From Trypanosoma brucei gambiense DAL972 (taxonomy: Eukaryota > Euglenozoa > Kinetoplastea > Trypanosomatida > Trypanosomatidae), in assembly GCF_000210295.1 (NCBI RefSeq), contig NC_026744.1:2480001-2544000 (forward strand): a stretch of 64,000 nucleotides of DNA. Direction: 5' to 3'. Shown piece after piece: positions 1-10,831 of this stretch. Under the pieces are notes generated by a model that had not been told where the DNA came from, searched no databases, and worked only from the letters and a program-made list of their open reading frames with translations. Within the stretch, counting starts at the first letter, position 1; the number at the start of each line of letters is the position of its first letter. The position numbers were made by a program, and so were the translations under genes.

Positions 1-14
1 GAGGCGCCGAAGAA

Positions 15-3000
15 ATGCGGCGTCTTATACTTTCCCAGACTCTGCGGGTGGCTGGTCGTCACCGCCCGCCAGTCGCCATGTTTTTACAGAGGTTTTACAG
101 GGGCCACGGAATAAGTACAGCCCTTCCACTGCATTACAGTAAGCGCCATCGCAAGAGAGAAGGGCGGATGTACGGTAAGCCTCTCCGTCCGGTAAGTGAC
201 GGGGAGAATGGCGCAAGTGGTGACGGTGGTGTCTTGACGAGATGGGAAGCGGTGGTGAGCTCTCGCCATCAGTGCGAGTCCCCGGTTCAGACGTTAGCGA
301 AATCGGAGAAACCGAAGAAGGCAGAAAACACGGTAGCGGGGAAAATGACGGGATCAAGCCGCTTTTCCCACCGTCGCGACCATTCGGCGTACCCTTCAGG
401 TGTACAGCCTGCCCCTCTCGCGACGTCCGGTTTGCCCACGCAGTCGTCTGAGCGCCAACAACAGAAGCAGATCGGGCAGCAACAAGTGCCATTGGATGCG
501 TTGCACCGTCTTTTTAAGGTGCATGCGGTTATGCGAACCAATTATGAGGCGCTTGGAAAATGCACAAAAGTGCTGAAGAGCTTTTCAACGGCGTGTGCCG
601 AAGCACTTCTCCAACTCGGCGTGCTGCAAAAAGAGCAGCCATCAGCTATGGAAAGGAAAGGTTTTATTGATGTGCAGCTCTGCAAGTCAGGTGTCACAGA
701 GGCCAGTAAAAATGGGACATCTTCTCCTTGTTTCGTCTTACCACCCGAAAGTCCACTTTACCGCACAACCATCAAGTTTCCAACCATCACAGTGGAGCAC
801 GTGCTGACGACAACAGTGCCGGCCGGTTGCGGTGCAAAAGATTCTGGAGGGGATATTATGTCTGTTGATATGGAAGGCGCCGCTCCGTTCCCTATGGGAC
901 ATTGTGAGTCACGTCCCTCTACATCCGCTGGAAATGGAGTGACCGTGGAGTATGACTGTGAAGGGGATGTGTTGAGTCACGGGGCCGCGTGGAATTCGAT
1001 CATTGAAGGGTTCGGGCAGCTTGCTTTGAATCTAAAACAAAATGCGTCTGTATCAGACTTTGCGCAGTTGGCGGAAACGCTGGCATACTTCAAGTGGGTA
1101 AAGGATGAAGAACAGGTAGGTTGGGGCACTGAAGATTGCGTGGTGAAGAAGTTTCGTGAGGCGATGGCAAATGCCAAAGACACCTCTGCTTCTGGAAGCG
1201 ATCCGAACACGAGCGATGTAAGCGCGGCCCTTGCGGCCATTGCAGAGTCATTTCTTAGGAAAATTCCTCGCGTGGACTGTATTGGCAGCGCGGTAGTGCA
1301 CAGGGGAGGTGAACGGACTGCTCCCTCTGTTCACGCAATTGACGTAATGCTGAATTTGGCGCTCCGCATGTGTCTTTCCCAGTGGCACGCCATGTCACAC
1401 TTTGAAAGGATGAATATTGTTCTGTTCTGCACATATCCATGGTTCGCGGAGGACCTAAGCATCGCAGCGGGTTTGTGCCTCACGCAGTCTTATCTCCAGT
1501 CCCTTCTCCGCGCAGATGCTGATGTGACTTATCAGCATACGTTTCACTACGTACGGCGTGTCTCCCGCCTTTGCTGGCCCTGTATACATGACACGGACTC
1601 TGCCCCTGTTAAGAAACTTCTCTTCCCGAGAGACCCCCAAGGCACCGCTGTTTCTTCCCACGCTTTGGAAGCGGTCAGCGTCGAGGAGAAGGACAATCAG
1701 TTGAATCAAAAGGAGGGACTGCAAGGCGAGGAGCAGGCTACAACCACATCCGAGTCAAAGCTAATGTGGCTCCCCTCGTTCAAAGACGCCTCATGCGTTT
1801 CGTACGGTTCTTCTATGAAGCAACGCGCGGCTTATGAGCTGCTGTTGTTATGGATGACGTGTGTAAATCCATCGGGCCTTCATCGTTCCTCCCCGCACGG
1901 TCGCTACGTGAGCGCCACTGGTATCGCAATTATTGACGTCGATCTCTTTGTCACACAGCGATTTCGTACCGGCAAATCGAAGGACGAGTGGTTACTGTTG
2001 CACCCGGTAGAAGGGGATGTTGTGGCCTCCGTCACCATTAGGACTATGGTGCAACACTGTGAGACTCCCTATGCGCTGACGCGGCTTTTCTTCTGCAACT
2101 TCCACAGTGTCTTACCCCACATTTGGGGTGGAATAGGTGCACGACGGAGAGAGATCATATGGACAGCGTGGTGTCGGGCTGTTGCTCAGCCGCTTGTAAA
2201 CACTCTCTCAGGTTCAGACGAGGGGCAGCGGGAGGACGATGGGGGGATGCAAACACTACAAATCACAGTAGATAACGCTGATCGAACGCTGGATTATTTA
2301 AAACCCTTAATATCGGCTCTAACGTCCGACGAGTTGTTTCTGCGACTAATAATGCGTTGTGCGGATAAGTCCTTAGAGGAGATGGCCTGTGAGATAGGAA
2401 GTGGCAACAACACCTTGCCCCTTAGCAAGTGGTGCGCGCAACTTGCTGGGTTTGTATACAGTGTTGCGTTTGCTTTGCATTGCAGGGCCAAAAGGGAAGG
2501 ATGCAACCGAGATGGGGGGCCATCGAGACCGAATACAGCGACTGATTCCGCGAATAAGAAAGTAGTATCAGGTAAGCAGACGGATAACCTCCCGAAAGGC
2601 ACGCAGGAAGATATCTCTGACCTCCAACTGCAATTCAAAGCAGCTGTATCTGCGCTTTTGCGGAAGCTGAGTGCTGGGGATACGCAGGTAGCTGAGCAGC
2701 TACTTCACCACTTTTACGAGCCACACTTCAGTGGTGATCAGGAACGAGAGGTTGTTGAGGACATTCAGAGGCATCTTCAGCAGGTGTGTGATTCTCAATC
2801 TCGTGATGCACTGCATGCTTGGATAGAATGCAGCGCCAGGGCTTCGTGTGAGGCAACTGTGCCTCTCAAGGAGGAGTTGCTTTGCAAGTGGCAACGCACG
2901 GTGCTAGAGGCGGACGCTGGGTTACCAGTTGTGTTACCGACAATTGTGGAGTGTTGTCGCGGCCTTGTCGGATTGGTAAAAAAAAGGGGGCGAAACATTT

Positions 3001-5201
3001 CCGGCAGGCGTCAAGGGCAACAGCGGGGAACAGAGAGTACTACTGTGGGTGAAGAGAGCTCATGCAAGGAGGTGTTCTCAAAGGAAGAACTGCCGGTAGT
3101 AATAACTGTACTTTCCCGTGCGATGCTTACCCGCACCTCCACGGTAAGCACTGTGGGCTTGACAAAAATATCGAGCGAGATCAGTACACTTCTGTCATCA
3201 TGTGGTTACGAAACGGCTGACGGCAACACGAGTGGAGGTGGCCGCAACGGCCGCGAGCTGTGCGACACTAACACAGCAACGATTACTTCAGCAACCGCAG
3301 GGGAGCGTACGGTTGAACTGGAGTTAATCTTATCTGGCGAAATTGACCAGAAAGCGGGGGAATTACCTTGGATCACCATTCTCGAAGCTGTGCAACTACA
3401 GCTGGTGCCGTACACCGTTGTTAAAAACCTGCTAACGTCCTTCAAGGGTGGGTGCGACAACGGCAAAGAGCGTCTCCGGTGGCAGGAGCTGCAGAGGGAC
3501 TTTCAACGGAAACGGCACCATCGCCTTGTGGGGAACACCTTGGTGTTTCGGTGGTACGGTTGTGCTGTACCTAATGATGAGGGTTGGGAAGACGGATCTG
3601 GCCTCATGCGTCCAATGGCGGAGGACCGCGATAATGTGCACAGCGCCAGTCACCAAGGCCGTACTTCTACCGAGTTGGGGGCCTTCACGCGGCGATTGCT
3701 CAAAACACTTGCCCGCGCTGAGGTGACTCGTCTCGACGACAGGAAGGAAATAACTACCCAAACATTCGTCGTGGGCCCGAGTGATGACAGTGCCACACGT
3801 CACCCCACCCCAGGGCAGGAGGAAGATGCCAATCTCCAGCGTTTAGATCTTCTCTTCAGGGTTCATACGCTGGCTGCACACATACTTATGACAGCTAGTA
3901 CGAAGAAACCGCACATGATCCATGAGCTGTATGATACGCTCTTACACCTTGTTGAGAGGGTGATGCCAACTACTCCCAATGCTCCCGGCAACGCCAGTGA
4001 TTTGTTGCTCTTGTGGTTAGTTGGTAGTGCGGTTGCAGTGGGATTGCGTTTCCGGCCTAACTTTCTCATTAAGTGGCCATCAGCTCCAGAAGTGTCATCA
4101 GGTAACCTGAAAAGTTGCCCGTCCGCTGAAGAAAAAACTGTACACATCTTGCGCGACATTGAGCCATATCTGCAAAGTGAGTTGCTTCGGCCTACAGTGC
4201 GCCTACGGTTTGTCATTAATGTGTTAGTGGCTCTTCGCAGTCTTGAGTTGTTGGGAGCTCGCATCGACGTAGAAGGTCTGCACATGGATCAACTGTTGGT
4301 CAGGGCGAGCGCTGACCGCAGGCTGCTGAGCCGCCACGTGAACCTGTTCCTTATTGGTTGCTCCGCCTTACAAAGCACACAGTCTTCGATTTTGCATACT
4401 GCTCTCCACCTGCGCGAGGCGAAGTATAACTTATCCTTCGCGGAGATCGAGCGAGCTTTCGTTGCGATTGCTCTGTCAGCTGATACGTTTGCCAGGCAGC
4501 ATGAAGCCCTAATGGAGCAAAACTATCAACAGCAGCAAAACCGTACACTCTCAGTCACAGTTGCAGCCAACAACACGACCCCTGCGCTCCGTGTGTCACC
4601 CGTCCAACTCAGGCACGCTTGGAGTGCACTGGGGCGGCGCGTGTTGGAGAATGCCGGAGAATCACCGACGGATCTGTTTGTGCGTGGGCTGCAGTGCGCT
4701 GCGGCGGTTGGGTGCATTGACTCGGCTCTGTATCAACAACTTCTTTCGTACGTGGTGGAGTTTCGCTGGGAAGATCTTCATATATTAGACTGGGTGATGA
4801 TACTGAGGACGGTGCGGCAATCCTTTGAAAACAGACGCAACCTAGAGGCGTACTTGAAGGAACCACTGCAGGCATTTATGTTGACGATGACAGACAGTGG
4901 GGACAACAGCACGGAGCAATCAGTTCAGAAGGTCAACCTCAAGAATCACGAGGGTGAGCAGCTGCTGGAGGGGCTTTGCCTTTTCGCTGAAGCTCTTCCA
5001 GGTTTGTTTATAGGTGACAGGGAACTCTGGGGACTTCTGTGGCAAGCTCTTGGTTCCCAGTGGTCGGCGTGTTTTAATGCTGCCAGCAATATTGAGGAAC
5101 AACAACGCATCACGGCATGGCTGCAGGAGATTAACGCAAGCTACGCCTGGGCTGCAAGGGCAGCTGGGTTCCGTGGCTTGGATGAGCCCACCGCCTTGTG
5201 A
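15..5201 (+). CDS. Large hypothetical protein, probably mitochondrial (1728 aa)
   Basis: I do not recognise this protein. The first 35 residues are rich in Arg and hydroxylated residues and lack acids (MRRLILSQTLRVAGRHR and onward), as in a mitochondrial presequence; a second Met at residue 22 could also serve. The rest is mostly predicted helix with repeated Leu/Ala-rich stretches (for example around residues 470-530, 700-860 and 1420-1720), separated by polar low-complexity linkers rich in Ser, Gly and Thr. This is the look of a helical-repeat scaffold or RNA-binding protein, but no PPR, RAP or HEAT signature is clear enough to name. No in-frame stop lies between base 3 and the ATG, so a start upstream of the window cannot be excluded; the presequence favours this ATG. 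Mitochondrial location is inference. Confidence 0.8.
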   Translation: MRRLILSQTLRVAGRHRPPVAMFLQRFYRGHGISTALPLHYSKRHRKREGRMYGKPLRPVSDGENGASGDGGVLTRWEAVVSSRHQCESPVQTLAKSEKPKKAENTVAGKMTGSSRFSHRRDHSAYPSGVQPAPLATSGLPTQSSERQQQKQIGQQQVPLDALHRLFKVHAVMRTNYEALGKCTKVLKSFSTACAEALLQLGVLQKEQPSAMERKGFIDVQLCKSGVTEASKNGTSSPCFVLPPESPLYRTTIKFPTITVEHVLTTTVPAGCGAKDSGGDIMSVDMEGAAPFPMGHCESRPSTSAGNGVTVEYDCEGDVLSHGAAWNSIIEGFGQLALNLKQNASVSDFAQLAETLAYFKWVKDEEQVGWGTEDCVVKKFREAMANAKDTSASGSDPNTSDVSAALAAIAESFLRKIPRVDCIGSAVVHRGGERTAPSVHAIDVMLNLALRMCLSQWHAMSHFERMNIVLFCTYPWFAEDLSIAAGLCLTQSYLQSLLRADADVTYQHTFHYVRRVSRLCWPCIHDTDSAPVKKLLFPRDPQGTAVSSHALEAVSVEEKDNQLNQKEGLQGEEQATTTSESKLMWLPSFKDASCVSYGSSMKQRAAYELLLLWMTCVNPSGLHRSSPHGRYVSATGIAIIDVDLFVTQRFRTGKSKDEWLLLHPVEGDVVASVTIRTMVQHCETPYALTRLFFCNFHSVLPHIWGGIGARRREIIWTAWCRAVAQPLVNTLSGSDEGQREDDGGMQTLQITVDNADRTLDYLKPLISALTSDELFLRLIMRCADKSLEEMACEIGSGNNTLPLSKWCAQLAGFVYSVAFALHCRAKREGCNRDGGPSRPNTATDSANKKVVSGKQTDNLPKGTQEDISDLQLQFKAAVSALLRKLSAGDTQVAEQLLHHFYEPHFSGDQEREVVEDIQRHLQQVCDSQSRDALHAWIECSARASCEATVPLKEELLCKWQRTVLEADAGLPVVLPTIVECCRGLVGLVKKRGRNISGRRQGQQRGTESTTVGEESSCKEVFSKEELPVVITVLSRAMLTRTSTVSTVGLTKISSEISTLLSSCGYETADGNTSGGGRNGRELCDTNTATITSATAGERTVELELILSGEIDQKAGELPWITILEAVQLQLVPYTVVKNLLTSFKGGCDNGKERLRWQELQRDFQRKRHHRLVGNTLVFRWYGCAVPNDEGWEDGSGLMRPMAEDRDNVHSASHQGRTSTELGAFTRRLLKTLARAEVTRLDDRKEITTQTFVVGPSDDSATRHPTPGQEEDANLQRLDLLFRVHTLAAHILMTASTKKPHMIHELYDTLLHLVERVMPTTPNAPGNASDLLLLWLVGSAVAVGLRFRPNFLIKWPSAPEVSSGNLKSCPSAEEKTVHILRDIEPYLQSELLRPTVRLRFVINVLVALRSLELLGARIDVEGLHMDQLLVRASADRRLLSRHVNLFLIGCSALQSTQSSILHTALHLREAKYNLSFAEIERAFVAIALSADTFARQHEALMEQNYQQQQNRTLSVTVAANNTTPALRVSPVQLRHAWSALGRRVLENAGESPTDLFVRGLQCAAAVGCIDSALYQQLLSYVVEFRWEDLHILDWVMILRTVRQSFENRRNLEAYLKEPLQAFMLTMTDSGDNSTEQSVQKVNLKNHEGEQLLEGLCLFAEALPGLFIGDRELWGLLWQALGSQWSACFNAASNIEEQQRITAWLQEINASYAWAARAAGFRGLDEPTAL

Positions 5202-5725
5202 CGCAACAGGGCGGGCGTGGTGTAGATAGTTGCAAGGGGAGCAAAGTAAATGGTCACAAAGGAGCGAGTGAACGGTGTAAGCGCATGTTATGGTCGTATC
5301 TTCACATTCTCTCACAAAGTAAACATCTGTTGAAAAAAAAAGGGAGTGTCCCATCTGGTGCTAGAAGTTGGGGAGGGATGCACCCATTCATGTGCCGGGA
5401 AATCACTACGTGTAATATTACTCATTTTTAAGGCGTTTGGTGCTGTGCACGAACCTCCATTCACTTTGTACAAAGCTTTGATCTGTGTCCTTCCGCACTT
5501 TTTTTTTTTCAACTTCTTTGCTGTTGACAAAAGCATTTTCGGGTTTTTGTTTGGATTTTTATCGCTTCCACTCTCGTTGCGCATAATTTCACCAACATAC
5601 ATACATACTTCAAAGGAAAGGGGAGAAAGACAAATTATCCTTGCAGCTGTACAGGACTTATCGGAGGAAACGGACTGTAGGCGCACTTCTAGCACGGACC
5701 ACTTAACTTCACTAGTGGCCGAAGC
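5202..5725 (+). other. Intercistronic region with predicted spliced-leader acceptor
   Basis: This stretch holds the 3' UTR of the upstream gene and the 5' UTR of the PCH2 gene. A run of 11 T at 5499-5509 and following pyrimidines are followed by AG at 5532-5533. No ATG occurs between that AG and the PCH2 start at 5726. The open frame at 5346-5972 is T-rich and overlaps PCH2 out of frame, so it is not called. Confidence 0.6.
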
Positions 5726-6925
5726 ATGGAGGATTTCGTTGTTGTGCCGGTGGAGGTGCGGTGTAGGCAAATGTGTACAGATGCCGCTGAGCTTTCAAAG
5801 GTTATCACGAGTTTCATACGGCACCGCAACGGTGTTACACACCCGGGTGACATTATCCCGCTTTGGGGTGCATCCGAGCTTATCACATCAACAGTTGAGC
5901 TCTTGCGGGTATGTGACGTTTACTGCCCACTTAACGGGGTTGCAGCGGGCAGGGCGGATTACGCATTGGTGATGTACTACCTTCATGGAGATGATGTGTC
6001 TATGACAATGCAAGGAGAGGAAACTTCCGAGTCGCAGGCGCTGTTAACCTACCGCGATTCAGACGACGAAGTGGATGCATCGACTGTCCCTTGCTCCATA
6101 GTGCAGATACCGCATGCATCGCTAGAAGGCCTGTGGGAGTCGATGCATTTCGGTGACTCTACCTGTGACACGGTGGAGCTTAAGCGTGACTTGTTGCAAT
6201 ATATGCACACTGCAATGGTTTTCTCTATGGCTGATGTGAACCCACAAGTCATCGCGTGGAATCAGCTGGTGCTGCTACACGGGCCCCCCGGCACAGGGAA
6301 GACATCTTTTTGTAAAGCACTTTCACATAAACTTTCTATACGGCTTGCGGGGATATTTCCCAAGGCGAAGCTGGTAGAGGTTAACACTCAAAGTTTGTTT
6401 AGTCGTTGGTTTAGTGAGAGTGGGAAGCATGTCATGGGCTTGTTCCGCCGTATACACACGATGGCGGAGGATTCCAAATGCCTTCTTTTTGTCCTCGTGG
6501 ACGAGGTGGAATCACTAGCTGGGGCGAGGAACTCTGCAATGAGGGGTAACGAACCCTCAGATGCTATCCGTGTCGTCAACACTCTGTTAACTCAGCTGGA
6601 CATTCTACAGAAAAAGAGGAACGTGGTGATATTAGCTACGAGTAACATCACCGGGGCCATTGATGTCGCGTTTGTTGATCGTGCTGACAAGAAGGTGTTT
6701 ATTGGCCCACCGGGGTTACCAGCCCGTCTGCAACTAATCAGGGCAAGTACGCAAGAGTTGGTTCAGAGGCGGTTAATTATGCTTGATCCTCCCAATGATC
6801 AGGGATTCATAGGCGCAGGGGGGCTGATGCCGATCGGGGAAGGTCGTGTAGAACTCAATGCGAGAGAGTTGCAGCGGCTTGAGCTGGTGGCGGCGCAAGT
6901 GATACCTTCAGTGGAAGGACTCTGA
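5726..6925 (+). CDS. PCH2: AAA+ ATPase PCH2/TRIP13
   Basis: This AAA+ ATPase unfolds and recycles HORMA-domain proteins (Mad2, Hop1/HORMAD in other eukaryotes), acting in meiotic chromosome axes and, elsewhere, the spindle checkpoint. The core is very close to human TRIP13. Walker A is GPPGTGKT at residues 186-193. The FSRWFSESGK segment lies near 225-234, Walker B is LFVLVDE at 254-260, and NEPSDAIRVVN follows at about 275-285. Sensor 1 is ATSN at 304-307 and the Arg-finger segment is VDRAD at 318-322. The 399-residue length fits the family (human about 432). The first 170 residues are the expected divergent N-terminal domain that binds substrate and the p31comet adaptor. The start is the first ATG after the acceptor at 5532-5533. 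In trypanosomes, Hop1 is a more likely client than a canonical checkpoint; that is inference. Confidence 0.95.
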   Translation: MEDFVVVPVEVRCRQMCTDAAELSKVITSFIRHRNGVTHPGDIIPLWGASELITSTVELLRVCDVYCPLNGVAAGRADYALVMYYLHGDDVSMTMQGEETSESQALLTYRDSDDEVDASTVPCSIVQIPHASLEGLWESMHFGDSTCDTVELKRDLLQYMHTAMVFSMADVNPQVIAWNQLVLLHGPPGTGKTSFCKALSHKLSIRLAGIFPKAKLVEVNTQSLFSRWFSESGKHVMGLFRRIHTMAEDSKCLLFVLVDEVESLAGARNSAMRGNEPSDAIRVVNTLLTQLDILQKKRNVVILATSNITGAIDVAFVDRADKKVFIGPPGLPARLQLIRASTQELVQRRLIMLDPPNDQGFIGAGGLMPIGEGRVELNARELQRLELVAAQVIPSVEGL

Positions 6926-7837
6926 AGAAGCTTCCTTTCCTTGCCTACAGCAAACACATTGGTGGGTCCCCTGTCTTCACTACCGGAGAGAGTAGTACCG
7001 CATCTGCTATCTCATTTGACACGTACATTAAAAGCTTGACGAGTGCTGTGGAGGGAGAAATATTATCGAGGAGAATGATGGTGTCATCATAGGCTCCCAA
7101 TTCAGGCACACTAAATAGGCACTTTCGCGCGATTCCCTATTTTTCGCGTTCTCACAGTCTAATTTTTGCGACAGATTATCATTTATTTTGTCATGGTTTT
7201 GTCTCTGACTTTTTTGCTTGATTTTTGTATATGAACTAACTTTTTTTTTCTGGTGTGTGGGAATGCAGATGCAGTTGCTATTTGAGATCTTTTTTTTTTA
7301 AATTATTTCACATCCTGGTTTATTGTTTTTTTTTGTTTGTCAATGGATTGGATAAGGCCCTTCATTGCAAATATCTAACCGGTAAAACTGGCCCCTCAAC
7401 ACATATGGTCGCGTATCGTTGTAGACGCATATGCTGAAGTTGTGTATTTAAAAGGGAAGGGGAAGGAGGGAGAGAAAACATTCCCCTTTTGTTTGGACTG
7501 CTTGCACGACGGAGTTCCGATTTGATAACGGGTGTAGCACACCCATAAGTATTTTTTTTTTTTGTGATCTTTGAATGGCATAACCTTCTTCTTGCTTTTC
7601 TTATTCACCTCGTTTGTTCTTCAACATTTCTTCTCTCATTCTTCTAAATTTTCTCTCTACCAATCACTCTCTTTCTTTTGTCCTGCATTCATGAAAATAT
7701 TTACGAATATCCGCTCAACCTTGAAGCTGAAGTGCGCGGCACGAATTTTGGGAGGTTTCGCCCGCATTGAGGGTGTGGGGGGTGGGACGAGTAAGAAAAA
7801 TTAACGGCACGCCCATAAGGGAGGAGTGGAGGGGGAA
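6926..7837 (+). other. Intercistronic region, T-rich, with acceptor for TOP3 beta
   Basis: About 0.9 kb with many T runs (for example near 7243, 7290 and 7551). The long pyrimidine-rich tract at 7585-7690 is followed by AG at 7725-7726. The first ATG after that AG is the TOP3 beta start at 7838. Short open frames here are low-complexity and unsupported. Confidence 0.6.
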
Positions 7838-10363
7838 ATGGTCCAAACAGTACTTATGGTTGCAGAGAAACCTTCTATTGCTGAGAGCATCGCCCATCAC
7901 CTCTCAAATGGCCGGACAGCGAAACACTCTCGTGCACTTCCCGTCTTCGAGTACGATGGTTACTTTCAGGGTGCCCCCGCACACTTCCGTGTCACAAGTA
8001 CAACAGGGCACATTTTTTCATGCGATTTCACCCCTCAGTACCAGTCGTGGGATCGGACTGATGAGGAGTCGCTCTTCGGGGCACCAGTCGTGTGGCGGGA
8101 AGAGTCCGGACGGGTGAGCCGCCACCTTGAGCATGAGGCAAAAGGGTGTGCAACGCTCGTTTTGTGGCTTGACTGCGACCGCGAGGGGGAAAACATATGC
8201 TTTGAGGTGATGCAGGTTGTGTCGCGAAGCATACATGACATTCGATGTATTTGGCGCGCAAAGTTCTCCGCCATAACGCGGGAAGCGATAACGGAGGCGT
8301 TCGTTAATTTGGGTAAGCCAAACAAAAACCTGTCAGATGCGGTGAGCTGTAGACAAGAGCTAGACCTCAAGGTTGGCGTTGTTTTTACCAGGTACCAAAC
8401 GAAGTACTTTCAGGGTAAGTATGGGAATCTTGATGCTAGTGTGGTGAGTTATGGCCCTTGCCAGACACCGACACTCGCATTTTGCGTGCAGAGGCACGAC
8501 GAGATACTAAACTTCAAACCCGAAAACTACTGGAAGCTAGTGCCTACCTGCAACAGATACGGTTCACCCATTACGTTTGAGTGGGCGCGCGGTCGCGTCT
8601 TTGACGAATTGATTGCACGACTTTTACATCAAAGGGTCTCTCGTAGTAAAGTTGCCAAAGTCGTTGACGTTTCGGTGGGGGCTGACACCCGCGCTCGACC
8701 CACGGCGCTCAACACTGTCGAGCTCATGAAAATCGCTAGTAAGTTTCTTGGTATTGGGCCGCATCACGCGATGCAAATAGCAGAAAACCTCTATATTTCT
8801 GGGTATATCTCGTACCCACGAACGGAATCCACAGCATATCCGGTCTCCTTCGACTTGAAGGCCGCACTTGCAACCCAACAGGGCCATCCAGTGTGGGGTG
8901 AATACGTGCAGGAATTACTGAAAGGTCGGTACACGCGACCGAAAGCCGGCAAAGATGCTGGAGACCATCCACCAATCACACCAATGCGTGCGGCAACTGC
9001 CGGAGAGCTGTCGTCTGACTCTTGGCGTTTGTATGAGTACATTACACGTCACTTCATTGCTACAGTATCCCCAGACTGCAAACTTTCGAGGACGAAGCTC
9101 GTACTAGAGCTTAGTGGGGAGTTGTTTACCTTCACTGGTAAGGTAGTTGTGGATCCGGGCTTCACAACAATTCTTGCCCATTTGGCTGTAAAGGACGACA
9201 AGGTACCAACGAACATCGAGGTGGGGAGCGATTTCCCCATCAATGATGTACGCCTTCAGGCCGGGCAAACCCAAGCACCGGGGTATCTTACAGAAGCTGA
9301 TCTCATTGGGCTGATGGAAAAGAATGGCATCGGCACAGACGCCTCTATTTCTCAGCATGTCAACAATATAGTTGAACGGGGTTATTGTGCGGTGAAACCT
9401 GGGCGCGTAATGGAACCCACAAAACTTGGGGTCGTGCTGATTCATGGTATCAAAAGTATCGACCCTGAACTTGTGCTCCCCCTGGTGCGAAGCAAGGTGG
9501 AAGAGTACGTCACGTGCATTGCTGAGGGTCAAGCCAGGCTAGACGAGGTCCTATCGAGTGTGCTTGATCTCTTCTTTGGAAAGTTTCGTTACTTCAAGGA
9601 AAACATTGAGCGCTTTGATGCCCTTATGGGAGCTTCATTTTCACCCCTTACTTCCTCGGGTAAGCCGATAACGCGGTGCGGCAACTGTATGCGATACCTG
9701 AAGCACCTTGAGGCACGCCCGCAACGGTTGTATTGTGCCTACTGCGAAGTTACGTACGCGTTACCACAGGGTGGAACAATCAAGCAGTATTCCAACTACA
9801 AGTGTCCCCTTGACAACTTTGAGTTGGTTATCTGCCACGTGGAGGGAGGTAAGTCATTCCCTATTTGTCCCAACTGCTATAACAACCCCCCGTTTCCAGA
9901 TGCACGAGTGCAGGGCGGCCGTCAGCTCATGGCATGCGACGAGTGCAAACACCCGACTTGTTATCACTCGCTGGCCACGAATTATGTGGCGGACTGCGTT
10001 GACCCACGATGTGATGGGTGCATGGCGTTTGTTCCTCGAACATCGGGGAAGTGGAAAATATGCTGTAACCACTGCACCATGATGATTCTCCTCCCACCAA
10101 CGGCGCAACGGGTTTATGTAAGTTCAGAGGAGTGCCCGGAATGTGGTGCCATGATGGTGGATCTACAATTTCCAGAAGGCAAATCCCCACTTCCCAACCG
10201 CAAGGATCGCATAGTGTCGTGTGTCTTTTGTGATCCAGCACTCAGTAACAACGTGTCAGAGGTACGCGGGAAACTGGGGAATTTTAGCAGACGCGGTGGT
10301 GGTGGGAAAGGAAGGGGAAGGGGTGGTAGAGGAAGAGGAAGAGGAAGAGGCTACCGAAACTAG
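7838..10363 (+). CDS. TOP3B: DNA topoisomerase III beta
   Basis: Type IA topoisomerase that passes single strands through a transient 5'-phosphotyrosine break; TOP3 beta enzymes also act on RNA, usually with TDRD3. The Toprim domain covers residues 1-150, with the EKPS motif near residue 10 and the acidic LDCDREGEN motif at 111-119. The catalytic Tyr is Y326 in GYISYPRTE. The C-terminal region carries four or more Cys-pair zinc ribbons (about 610-800) that align with human TOP3B, including CPLDNFEL and the final CVFCDP. The protein ends in a Gly/Arg-rich tail, typical of the beta and not the alpha form. The open frame extends 12 bases 5' to a GTG at 7826, but ATG 7838 is the first ATG after the acceptor and lies just before the conserved VLMVAEKPS. 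841 residues. Confidence 0.95.
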   Translation: MVQTVLMVAEKPSIAESIAHHLSNGRTAKHSRALPVFEYDGYFQGAPAHFRVTSTTGHIFSCDFTPQYQSWDRTDEESLFGAPVVWREESGRVSRHLEHEAKGCATLVLWLDCDREGENICFEVMQVVSRSIHDIRCIWRAKFSAITREAITEAFVNLGKPNKNLSDAVSCRQELDLKVGVVFTRYQTKYFQGKYGNLDASVVSYGPCQTPTLAFCVQRHDEILNFKPENYWKLVPTCNRYGSPITFEWARGRVFDELIARLLHQRVSRSKVAKVVDVSVGADTRARPTALNTVELMKIASKFLGIGPHHAMQIAENLYISGYISYPRTESTAYPVSFDLKAALATQQGHPVWGEYVQELLKGRYTRPKAGKDAGDHPPITPMRAATAGELSSDSWRLYEYITRHFIATVSPDCKLSRTKLVLELSGELFTFTGKVVVDPGFTTILAHLAVKDDKVPTNIEVGSDFPINDVRLQAGQTQAPGYLTEADLIGLMEKNGIGTDASISQHVNNIVERGYCAVKPGRVMEPTKLGVVLIHGIKSIDPELVLPLVRSKVEEYVTCIAEGQARLDEVLSSVLDLFFGKFRYFKENIERFDALMGASFSPLTSSGKPITRCGNCMRYLKHLEARPQRLYCAYCEVTYALPQGGTIKQYSNYKCPLDNFELVICHVEGGKSFPICPNCYNNPPFPDARVQGGRQLMACDECKHPTCYHSLATNYVADCVDPRCDGCMAFVPRTSGKWKICCNHCTMMILLPPTAQRVYVSSEECPECGAMMVDLQFPEGKSPLPNRKDRIVSCVFCDPALSNNVSEVRGKLGNFSRRGGGGKGRGRGGRGRGRGRGYRN

Positions 10364-10831
10364 GCGGGAGGCTGACTTGAAACCCTTGATTTCTTGTTTC
10401 AAATGTGTGGTGTGTGTATGTGGGAGGTTAACTACAGTTGGAGAAAGATAAGAGATGAGGGAGGGGGTGTGGAAAGGCATGTGTAGCAACTGCAACACGT
10501 GTGAACCATTTCTTCGCATCCCTCTCCTGAATTGTTTTAACTTCGTTTGCAGCGCAGTTACAAGGTCACGCAGCGGTGACTGCATTGTCAGCATTTTTGT
10601 TCCTTCTAGTCTGTCCATACTTCTCTGTATTATTGCTGTTTCTTCTAATACAAACGCATATTATAGACGTTTCTGTCCGTATACGAACGCCTCCATCAAG
10701 GCTAACAGCTCAGCTTCTAGGCTTAGTAGCAACCGACATACACCCAAATCTAAGAAGTTTGCTTGTGCGTTACAGGAGGAGGATAAGGAAGGGTAGTGGA
10801 AGAAGGGGCGTGTGGGCAAACTTCTTAGGAA
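10364..10831 (+). other. Intercistronic region with acceptor for ArfGAP gene
   Basis: A pyrimidine-rich stretch at about 10596-10650 is followed by AG at 10665-10666. No ATG lies between this AG and the next start at 10832, giving a predicted 5' UTR of about 165 bases. Nothing else is supported here. Confidence 0.55.

Noticed and set aside
5346..5972. 208-codon + frame overlapping the PCH2 start
   Set aside because: Runs through the T-rich 5' UTR and then overlaps PCH2 out of frame; no domain.
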